From the NCBI GenBank assembly GCA_016844485.1, contig JAENIZ010000060.1, positions 1 through 7,196 on the forward strand: a stretch of DNA of 7,196 bases. The letters run 5' to 3'. The DNA is from Gammaproteobacteria bacterium (GTDB taxonomy: Bacteria > Pseudomonadota > Gammaproteobacteria > Eutrophobiales > Eutrophobiaceae). The translations under genes and the position numbers were made by a program. How positions within the stretch are numbered: the first letter of the stretch is position 1; every line of letters begins with the position of its first letter. The notes beneath the pieces were generated by a model. The model was not told where the DNA came from. It saw only the letters and a list, made by a program, of their open reading frames with translations, and did no database searches. Shown in pieces: positions 1 to 5,420 of the stretch.

Positions 1-807
1 ATCGAGTATCCGGATCTCAATGGTATTACGATCAAAGCGCGAAATCGCACCACGGGAATTCAGCCATTCATATTGGAGTACCCCTTCCTTGTCATGCGGT
101 GCGATCGCGGCATACATGGGTTGCAGAATTTCATCTTCGTACTGCTGTCGATTGAGTACAGGCTCGGGGATAACAAGCCCGGTAATGCTGGGGAGCTGAT
201 CAGAATTATGCCGGTAAGTTTCCAGACGGGTATCCATCATACCGGTCAGCGCACCTCCCATGATGGGCGAACTTGCGGCAAGTGCAGGCATCACGGGTAA
301 TAACAGGCGGATGGCGGTATGCAACAATGCAAATTCCCGATCATCGGCAAATGGCAGGTTGATATGCATGCTCTGCAGATTCGACCAGCCGTGTCCCTCG
401 CAGTTGAAGATGCGGTGAAAGGCGTCATAGATCTCACCGTCGTCATGCGTCCACAACCGTGTTTCGAGTGACGGGTCCATCCACGGGTGCATGGAGGTGG
501 GCATCAGTCTGCCGTTCATTGATCCCAGGATCGCATTAATCCTGCCGACTTCTGCTTGAAATTGATCGGGTAATGACGCCAGTGAATTTACCGGTCCGTT
601 GGTTTTCAATTCCATGACGTGCAGGACCAGTTCATTGGACCAGGCAATGGGGCCTGCTTCGATAGCGCTGATGTATGCGCCAGCCACAGATTTTATTAAC
701 TGATCGACGACGGGCATGACCGATAAATCATCCCGATTCACAGTCATGTATTCCAGCTCAATGCCGTAACCGGCAAAGAGCGGCAGTATCGGGACGGGAC
801 CGGTCAT
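1..807 (-). CDS. GCS2/YbdK-type glutamate-cysteine ligase family protein, C-terminus beyond window
   Basis: This frame is open from an ATG at 807 to the left edge and gives 269 residues without a stop. The family average is near 370, so roughly the last quarter is missing. The family makes a peptide-like bond between the gamma-carboxylate of glutamate and an amine, using ATP in a glutamine-synthetase-like fold. Visible hallmarks are GYGIELEYM at residues 13-21 (acidic metal-binding strand), MELKT at 65-69, the segment 136-152 with CEGHGW and QSMHINLPF, the SSPIMGG loop at 179-185 followed by TGMMDTR, and NTIEIRILD at 261-269. These metal and ATP-site positions look intact. The start codon overlaps the stop of the RimK-like gene in ATGA, with no clear Shine-Dalgarno sequence, so translational coupling is likely. 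The family is certain; the amine acceptor is unknown, and true gamma-glutamylcysteine synthesis is only one option. Confidence 0.93.
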   Translation of the reverse strand, partial: MTGPVPILPLFAGYGIELEYMTVNRDDLSVMPVVDQLIKSVAGAYISAIEAGPIAWSNELVLHVMELKTNGPVNSLASLPDQFQAEVGRINAILGSMNGRLMPTSMHPWMDPSLETRLWTHDDGEIYDAFHRIFNCEGHGWSNLQSMHINLPFADDREFALLHTAIRLLLPVMPALAASSPIMGGALTGMMDTRLETYRHNSDQLPSITGLVIPEPVLNRQQYEDEILQPMYAAIAPHDKEGVLQYEWLNSRGAISRFDRNTIEIRILD

Positions 808-2276
808 ACGGCGGCAGGGCCGCGTTTACGCGCCTCGATGCGTTTCAGGAATATGCCCATGATTTCACGGTACAGGGCGTCCTTCAATACCGCGTCTTCA
901 GCCCCGGCATCGATATTCGGATTATCGTTGACCTCCATCACCACGCATTTATTCCCGATCTGTTTCAGATCGACGCCATACAGCCCGTCACCAATTAAAT
1001 TGGCGGCCTTGAGCGCGGTTTTTACGACTTCATCCGGCGCCTCACCCACCGACAAGGTATCGGTCCGGCCTTCACCGCTGGTGTTGCCGGATTGATCACG
1101 CTTGATGGTTTGCCAATGTTGATCCGCCATGTGGTAACGGCACACGAACAGCGGACGGCGATCACAGATACCGACACGCCAGTCAAAACCCGTAGGTATA
1201 TATTCCTGGGCGACGATCAGGTCCGATTTCGACAGCAGACGGGAGACCTCGTGAGTGAGTTCCGCTTCGGTTTCCACCCTGAGTACACCCATGGAAAAAG
1301 CGCCATCGGGTTGTTTGAGTACACAGGGCAGGCCCAGTGATTTAAAGATCGTATCAATATTGCTGCGATGAATAATAAGCGTCTTGGGAATGGCCACGGA
1401 GTGCCGCGTCAGTAATTCCGCCAGATAAACCTTGTTGGTGCATTTCAATATGGAGTTGGGATCATCAATGACCACCAGTCCTTCTGCCGTGGCGCGTTGC
1501 GCAAAACGAAAGGTATGATGGTTCACCGCAGTGGTCTCCCGGATAAACAGGGCGTCAAATTCCGCCAGGCGGTGCAGGTCGTTGCGGGTGATCAATTCAA
1601 AATCGAGTCCGACTGCCTCTGCCGCTTTCTGAAATCGTTTCAGGGCCCGGGGGTTTGACGGTGGTTCCGATTCTTCAGAGTTATGCAGTACCGCGAGATC
1701 GAAACGGGGAATCGCCCGTTTACGTACACGGCGGTTCCTGCCGGTAAAGTAATTCGTGGCCGCCTCGATAACGAACGCACGATGACCTTGAGGTATATCA
1801 CTGACTGCGATTGTCCTTACGGAATGCAACTGCCACGATTTACCTTTTATAAATTGTGCGCGCAGCATCGGCGCCTGGAACAGGTTAAATAATCGCAGAC
1901 TCAGATTCTCATAGCGTTTCGCTATATTGCGGCCAAAATAAATACTGAGAGTGAATGATCTGGATTGCAGATGTTTGAACGCATGTTGTATTTGTTCCTC
2001 CATCTCTTCCGACAGGGTACGAATAACATGCTGGGACTTCAGGTCCTGAATGGTATTGATGTCCGGGAGAGGTTTATGACCACGCGCCGCAGCCAGCAGT
2101 GATACGTAATAACCGGTACTCTGGTAACTGTAGGAACGGCACAGATTGAACACCTTTGCGGAACGATCCTCACTGTATGCCGGATCAGAGAGGTAAGCCC
2201 GTGCCGAGGTCACGACAACACCCGGGATATGCAGTGGCCAGTTCTTGGGCTTATTAACGACGAGCAGAATGGACAT
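804..2276 (-). CDS. RLAN-domain RimK-like ATP-grasp ligase
   Basis: A 490-residue protein with two parts. Residues 1 to about 160 match the RLAN domain (RimK-like ATP-grasp N-terminal), beginning with the typical ILLVVNKPKNWPLHIPGV. A basic linker (about 179-189, NRRVRKR) leads to a pre-ATP-grasp region (192-275, FDLAVLHN then DALFIRETT). The ATP-grasp follows: NKVYLAELL at 281-289, CVLKQPDGAFSMGV at 318-331 with the ATP-binding Lys321, AQEYIPTGFDWRVGI at 356-370, and GVDLKQ plus VMEVNDNPNID at 434-456, where Asp436, Glu448 and Asn450 are the likely metal ligands. RimK relatives form amide bonds, often adding glutamate to a peptide or protein through an acyl-phosphate. RLAN-RimK enzymes are predicted to act in small-peptide synthesis or modification; the substrate is unknown. 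It is the middle gene of the minus-strand operon, 8 bp after the peptidase gene and overlapping the next by 4 bp. The start is chosen because RLAN homology begins at once; no good ribosome site precedes it. Confidence 0.93.
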   Translation of the reverse strand: MSILLVVNKPKNWPLHIPGVVVTSARAYLSDPAYSEDRSAKVFNLCRSYSYQSTGYYVSLLAAARGHKPLPDINTIQDLKSQHVIRTLSEEMEEQIQHAFKHLQSRSFTLSIYFGRNIAKRYENLSLRLFNLFQAPMLRAQFIKGKSWQLHSVRTIAVSDIPQGHRAFVIEAATNYFTGRNRRVRKRAIPRFDLAVLHNSEESEPPSNPRALKRFQKAAEAVGLDFELITRNDLHRLAEFDALFIRETTAVNHHTFRFAQRATAEGLVVIDDPNSILKCTNKVYLAELLTRHSVAIPKTLIIHRSNIDTIFKSLGLPCVLKQPDGAFSMGVLRVETEAELTHEVSRLLSKSDLIVAQEYIPTGFDWRVGICDRRPLFVCRYHMADQHWQTIKRDQSGNTSGEGRTDTLSVGEAPDEVVKTALKAANLIGDGLYGVDLKQIGNKCVVMEVNDNPNIDAGAEDAVLKDALYREIMGIFLKRIEARKRGPAAV

Positions 2277-2284
2277 GTGTTACA

Positions 2285-2992
2285 TCAACGGCGTGGATGG
2301 ATAACCAGCAGATTATCATCATAGGTGAGTACACCGAGCAAGATAGCACAGATAAGTCGATCAATGTTTACCGAATATAACTGACCGGATGCTACCGGAT
2401 TGTGCAATTGCGGATCAGCAATGAGAACAGTACGGCCCTGTTTGTGATACCCGCTCAAAATGACGAAATGGCCCGCAGGGAGACCACGAATATCGTCATC
2501 ATGATCATCCGGACCGGATTCGCGTTTTTTATTATAAAGATAGGTCGAACTCAGCCCGGTGAGAATGGGTAGTTTGCGCCGCATGATACTGCGCAGCAGG
2601 CGTGATGTGAGATCGGTAAAACGCAACTTGCCGCCGAGCTGGAGGAGGTCGAGATAACCGGTGGTCGCAAGTTGTAATTTGGAGTCTCCTTTTTTTACAG
2701 CGGCCTGTTTTTGCAGGCGTTCGGAAATATCGATGTCCGGGCCGGAAAACCAGCTGGGATCAAAAATCTGCAGGTTGTAAGTGTAGATGGTGGCCGTATA
2801 ACCCCGGCGCAGGGCGGCACATGCAAGAAATACCGCCAATGTCCCGCCGGCGGTCAGCATCTGGGTTTCTGCGATGACACTATCAAGTGAAATATCATCA
2901 CCATAATAATTATAAACTGCGTGCAGACACGTCGGCCCGCAGGTGGTGTCATCAGGTTGCGGCAGGATTGAAATGGGTAACTGGATATCCAT
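2285..2992 (-). CDS. Stand-alone C39/papain-like cysteine peptidase
   Basis: A 235-residue protein of the C39-like papain fold. The proposed catalytic set is complete: Gln12 as oxyanion-hole residue in LPQPDDTTCGPT, nucleophile Cys18, His175 in AGHFVILSG, and Asp193 in IADPQ. Classical C39 domains cut double-glycine leader peptides and are fused to ABC transporters; here there is no transporter, no membrane segment and no signal peptide, so it probably acts in the cytoplasm. An acidic stretch at residues 161-167 (PDDHDDD) lies in a loop just before the catalytic His. As first gene of the operon with the RLAN-RimK ligase and the GCS2 protein, it probably trims, releases or transfers a peptide or amide made by them. 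That role is inferred; bacteriocin-type leader cleavage is an alternative, but no GG-leader peptide was found nearby. The start follows the family pattern, although no strong Shine-Dalgarno sequence precedes it. Confidence 0.9.
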   Translation of the reverse strand: MDIQLPISILPQPDDTTCGPTCLHAVYNYYGDDISLDSVIAETQMLTAGGTLAVFLACAALRRGYTATIYTYNLQIFDPSWFSGPDIDISERLQKQAAVKKGDSKLQLATTGYLDLLQLGGKLRFTDLTSRLLRSIMRRKLPILTGLSSTYLYNKKRESGPDDHDDDIRGLPAGHFVILSGYHKQGRTVLIADPQLHNPVASGQLYSVNIDRLICAILLGVLTYDDNLLVIHPRR

Positions 2993-3079
2993 CTGTCAGC
3001 AGGTAAGGCAAGAGAACATGAAATTTTGATTGGCTGAATGATACAGGGAGAATTTAACAAACTGAGTAGTGGCTTATCC

Positions 3080-3109
3080 TGTATATGCTACCCCTTCTCC
3101 GGGGGTAAA
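3080..3109 (-). promoter_or_regulatory. Weak sigma70-like promoter candidate for the peptidase-ligase operon
   Basis: On the minus strand, TTTACC (3109-3104) and TATACA (3085-3080) are separated by 18 bp and lie about 90 bp before the peptidase start. Each hexamer has about four matches to consensus. The spacer contains most of the TACCCC/GGGGTA inverted repeat, a natural place for a repressor. This is pattern matching only, and AT-rich intergenic DNA gives such matches by chance. Confidence 0.25.
3089..3107. repeat. GC-rich inverted repeat, possible operator
   Basis: TACCCC (3089-3094) and GGGGTA (3102-3107) form a perfect 6-bp inverted repeat around a 7-base centre, in the middle of the region between divergent genes. 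It is followed on the plus strand by a run of A, not T, and on the minus strand the T run comes before it. It is therefore not an intrinsic terminator in either direction. A regulator-binding site shared by the two divergent units is plausible but unproven. Confidence 0.4.
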
Positions 3110-3115
3110 AAAAGG

Positions 3116-3144
3116 TTGATACTCTTTATATATGACCATACCGT
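3116..3144 (+). promoter_or_regulatory. Weak promoter candidate for the class II amidotransferase gene
   Basis: TTGATA (3116-3121) is a fair -35 element, but at 17 bp spacing the -10 position reads TACCGT (3139-3144), a poor match. ATAC-C-GTAT (3138-3146) is a short palindrome over the same place. A promoter must lie somewhere in 2993-3199 if this gene is transcribed alone; this is the best candidate seen by eye. Confidence 0.2.
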
Positions 3145-3187
3145 ATCAGGTGGTACTGGCAGACCTGAAAATTTAACAGTCAGAGAG

Positions 3188-3192
3188 AGGAG
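3188..3192 (+). promoter_or_regulatory. Strong Shine-Dalgarno sequence for the class II amidotransferase
   Basis: AGGAG, within the purine run GAGAGGAG, lies 7 bases before the ATG at 3200. It fixes the start, which must be exact because the following Cys2 becomes the N-terminal catalytic residue. It is clearly stronger than any site before the other genes in the window. Confidence 0.85.
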
Positions 3193-3199
3193 ATAGTTT

Positions 3200-4057
3200 A
3201 TGTGCCGTTTCACACTTTATCTCGGTCCTCCGCTGCGCCTGAGTTCATTGTTACTGGATCCGACCCATTCACTGATCCGGCAAAGTACGCATAGCTATGA
3301 GCGGGAGGAACCACTTAATGGCGACGGCTTTGGTGTCGGTTGGTATACCACCGAATTTTCAGAGGAACCCGCCGTATTCCGATCCATAACACCGGCATGG
3401 AATAACCGGAACCTGCATAATCTTGCCCGTGTTGTGGCCAGTTCCTGCATTCTTGCCCATGTGCGTGCTGCGACCCAGTCCAGTGGCGTGAATGAGGCCA
3501 ACTGTCATCCCTTCCGGTTTGGCAAGTATATGTGTATGCACAATGGTGATGTGGGTAATTTCCGCAAGGTGCGCCGCAAGCTGCTTGAGTCAGTAGGTGA
3601 TGAAGCCTTCAACAATGTCTATGGCAGTACCGATTCGGAACATTTTTTTGCGGTCATTCTCGATGAATTGCTGAAACGGCAGGCTGTTACGGCAATGGAT
3701 ATCGCTGCTGCACTGGATAGTGCCATCCAGAGGGTCGTGGATATTGTTAATGTTTATGGCGATGGCGAGCCCAGCTATCTGAACGTGGCGATCGCAGATG
3801 GGCAGAATGCGGTGGCCTCACGTTTCTCAAACGATCCTGAGTTCGTGCCCGAGACGCTATACTATTATACCGGTCAGTTATACGAAGCTTGCGCACAGGA
3901 CCAGCTGGGAACCGAGGCCGTTCTTGTGAGTTCCGAGCGGTTGACGGAGGATTCCGGCTGGCAGTCGGTCCCGCCCAACCATCTGGTCGTGTTAAGCCGT
4001 AAACAGTCTCCGGTACTGATCCCCTGTGGTGAACTTAATCAGAAGCGCGCCGCCTGA
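3200..4057 (+). CDS. EgtC/YafJ-like class II glutamine amidotransferase
   Basis: A 285-residue Ntn-hydrolase of the class II glutamine amidotransferase family. It begins MCRF; removal of Met would expose Cys2 as the N-terminal nucleophile. Other family motifs are LNGDGFGVGWY (39-49), ILAHVRAAT (84-92) with Arg89 for substrate carboxylate binding, NCHPF (101-105), MHNGDVGNF (113-121) with the oxyanion-hole Asn115-Gly116, and GSTDSEHFF (142-150). The N-terminal part with LLLDPTHSLIRQS resembles mycobacterial EgtC, which hydrolyses a gamma-glutamyl amide in ergothioneine synthesis. There is no synthetase domain, so it is probably a hydrolase of a glutamine-like or gamma-glutamyl substrate. It is divergent from the ligase-peptidase operon, 207 bp apart, and ends in its own terminator before carA. 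A true ergothioneine role is not supported, since no egtB or egtD lies in the window. Family certain, substrate unknown. Confidence 0.92.
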   Translation: MCRFTLYLGPPLRLSSLLLDPTHSLIRQSTHSYEREEPLNGDGFGVGWYTTEFSEEPAVFRSITPAWNNRNLHNLARVVASSCILAHVRAATQSSGVNEANCHPFRFGKYMCMHNGDVGNFRKVRRKLLESVGDEAFNNVYGSTDSEHFFAVILDELLKRQAVTAMDIAAALDSAIQRVVDIVNVYGDGEPSYLNVAIADGQNAVASRFSNDPEFVPETLYYYTGQLYEACAQDQLGTEAVLVSSERLTEDSGWQSVPPNHLVVLSRKQSPVLIPCGELNQKRAA

Positions 4058-4071
4058 ACGCAGGTGACGCG

Positions 4072-4100
4072 TGGACATTGTCGGGCCATCTAAGTAAAAT
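4072..4100 (+). promoter_or_regulatory. Sigma70-like promoter candidate upstream of carA
   Basis: TGGACA (4072-4077) and TAAAAT (4095-4100) match the -35 and -10 consensus at five of six bases each, with an ideal 17-bp spacer. This is the best promoter match in the window. Transcription would start near 4107, leaving a leader of about 70 bases before the carA start, and the leader would contain the intrinsic terminator at 4121-4149. No clear ArgR box was recognised. A promoter downstream of the terminator cannot be excluded, but no good hexamer pair was found there. Confidence 0.45.
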
Positions 4101-4120
4101 TTGTTAATAAGAAGATTGAC

Positions 4121-4149
4121 GGGAGTAACCATTCGGTTGCTCCCTTTTT
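4121..4149 (+). terminator. Intrinsic terminator after the amidotransferase, possible carAB attenuator
   Basis: GGGAGTAACC (4121-4130) pairs with GGTTGCTCCC (4135-4144) as a 10-bp stem with one T-G wobble. The loop is ATTC and five T follow (4145-4149). This is a textbook rho-independent terminator on the plus strand. It lies 63 bp after the amidotransferase stop and 29 bp before carA. The simple reading is that it ends the amidotransferase transcript; the promoter candidate just upstream also allows an attenuation role for carAB. Confidence 0.82.
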
Positions 4150-4168
4150 GTATGTGTAGTCTGGATGC

Positions 4169-4172
4169 GGAG
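4169..4172 (+). promoter_or_regulatory. Shine-Dalgarno sequence that supports the TTG start of carA
   Basis: GGAG lies 6 bases before TTG at 4179, within the usual spacing. There is no ATG or GTG in frame that would keep the conserved N-terminus, so this site decides the start. Confidence 0.75.
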
Positions 4173-4178
4173 AATTAG

Positions 4179-5315
4179 TTGAATCAGGCGGCGTTACTGG
4201 CGTTGGAAGACGGCAGTTTATTCCATGGTAAGTCTATAGGCAGCGCGGGGCAGGCCGCAGGGGAAGTAGTTTTTAATACCGCCATTACCGGTTATCAGGA
4301 AATCCTCACCGATCCCTCTTATTTCAAACAGATCGTCACCCTGACCCAGCCGCATATCGGCAATGTCGGGACCAATGCGGGCGATGAGGAATCGCAGGGA
4401 ATCTACGCCAGTGGTCTGGTGATCCGTGATCTGCCGTTGCAAATCAGTAATTGGCGTGCAGAGGGTTCACTGGAAGATTATCTCAAGCGACACAAGGTCA
4501 TCGCGATTGCCGGTATCGATACCCGCCGCCTGACGCGGTTATTGCGTGAGCAGGGGGCACAACGCGGCAGCATTACGGCAGGCGATCATATTAATGAACA
4601 GGCGGCCATTCAGGCGGCAAGGGATTTCCCCGGACTGGTGGGTGCGGACCTTGCGCAGGAAGTCAGTACGACAAAGGCCTACGAGTGGACTCAGGGTGTA
4701 TTGAATCTGCCGTTTGGACTGCCGGTGAAACGCCGTGCACACGGAAAACGCTGGCATGTGGTGGCCTATGATTATGGTGTTAAACGTAACATCCTGCGGA
4801 TACTTGTTGATCACGGTTGCCGGTTGACCGTCGTTCCCGCGAAGACTCCGGCAAAGGAAATACTGGCCGGGAAACCTGACGGTATTTTTCTCTCCAATGG
4901 CCCCGGCGATCCGGAACCCTGCGACTACGCAATCGAAGCGATCCGCGAGTGTATCGCGGCGAAGGTGCCGACCTTCGGTATCTGTCTCGGCCACCAGTTG
5001 CTGGGACTTGCAGGCGGTGCAAGGACGATGAAGATGAAATTCGGTCATCACGGCGCCAATCATCCGGTGCAGGACCTGCAGACCGGCCGGGTCATGATCA
5101 CCAGCCAGAACCACGGCTTCGCGGTGGATGAAAAGACCCTGCCGAAGACACTGCGCGCCACACATCGCTCGTTATTTGACGGTACCTTGCAAGGCATTCA
5201 TCACACGAAAGCACCCGCCTTCAGCTTCCAGGGACATCCCGAAGCGAGTCCCGGTCCACACGATGTGCGCCCATTGTTTGATCACTTCATTGAATTAATG
5301 GAAGCAAGGAAGTGA
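4179..5315 (+). CDS. carA: Carbamoyl-phosphate synthase small (glutaminase) subunit
   Basis: A 378-residue class I glutamine amidotransferase subunit that hydrolyses glutamine and channels ammonia to CarB in the cytoplasm, for arginine and pyrimidine synthesis. The N-terminal CarA domain (about 1-150) has GEVVFNTAITGYQEILTDPSY (split here: GEVVFNT 28-34, TGYQEI 37-42, LTDPSY 43-48) and PHIGNVGTN (58-66). The glutaminase domain (about 190-375) has LSNGPGDP (238-245), GICLGHQLL (267-275) with nucleophile Cys269, and SFQGHPEASPGP (349-360) with His353 and Glu355. These three carry the same numbers as in E. coli CarA, and the length (E. coli 382) agrees. Translation starts at TTG, as is known for E. 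coli carA, with a good ribosome site. It follows an intrinsic terminator and precedes carB by 105 bp. Identification is secure. Confidence 0.99.
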   Translation: MNQAALLALEDGSLFHGKSIGSAGQAAGEVVFNTAITGYQEILTDPSYFKQIVTLTQPHIGNVGTNAGDEESQGIYASGLVIRDLPLQISNWRAEGSLEDYLKRHKVIAIAGIDTRRLTRLLREQGAQRGSITAGDHINEQAAIQAARDFPGLVGADLAQEVSTTKAYEWTQGVLNLPFGLPVKRRAHGKRWHVVAYDYGVKRNILRILVDHGCRLTVVPAKTPAKEILAGKPDGIFLSNGPGDPEPCDYAIEAIRECIAAKVPTFGICLGHQLLGLAGGARTMKMKFGHHGANHPVQDLQTGRVMITSQNHGFAVDEKTLPKTLRATHRSLFDGTLQGIHHTKAPAFSFQGHPEASPGPHDVRPLFDHFIELMEARK

Positions 5316-5382
5316 TTGGTGAATGGTATTTAGTGTTGGGTGCCGTTGGGGTACTAATCACTAATAACCAGTCACCAATTAC
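5312..5382. repeat. Imperfect inverted repeat made of 7-bp units, between carA and carB
   Basis: The left arm 5315-5335 reads as heptads ATTGGTG, AATGGTA, TTTAGTG. The right arm 5359-5379, read on the minus strand, gives ATTGGTG, ACTGGTT, ATTAGTG. Eighteen of 21 positions match, and a few more pairs extend outward to 5312 and 5382. The loop is 23 bases and carries a further degenerate heptad on each side (TTGGGTG; ATTAGTA). The left arm starts inside the carA stop codon. There is no T run after it, so it is not a standard terminator. It could be a dispersed palindromic or MITE-like repeat, an mRNA processing site or a stabilising hairpin. Confidence 0.7.
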
Positions 5383-5420
5383 ATTTAACTGATAATGAAG
5401 ATGTCTAAATAACTGAAAAA

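Noticed and set aside
2280..2285. ATG TAA start-stop overlapping the peptidase stop on the minus strand
   Set aside because: It is out of frame with the RimK-like gene and encodes nothing beyond Met; the ATG at 2276 gives the conserved RLAN N-terminus.
2854..3060. Minus-strand 68-codon frame beginning upstream of the peptidase gene
   Set aside because: It runs out of frame across the peptidase N-terminus, which contains the catalytic Gln and Cys, and shows no recognisable family feature or ribosome site.
3089..3113. GC-rich hairpin next to a homopolymer run, considered as a terminator
   Set aside because: On the plus strand the run is A, and on the minus strand the T run comes before the stem, so neither orientation fits an intrinsic terminator.
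3200..4057. Assignment of the amidotransferase as a genuine ergothioneine gene egtC
   Set aside because: The family fits, but the neighbours are an RLAN-RimK ligase operon and carAB, with no EgtB or EgtD in the window, so the specific role is not supported.
4539..5165. Long 208-codon minus-strand frame inside carA
   Set aside because: It is the antisense shadow of a strongly conserved gene; its translation has no domain-like features and no upstream signals.
5395..5412. Five-codon frame ATG AAG ATG TCT AAA TAA just before carB
   Set aside because: It could be a coupling leader, but such tiny frames are frequent by chance and no Shine-Dalgarno sequence precedes it.
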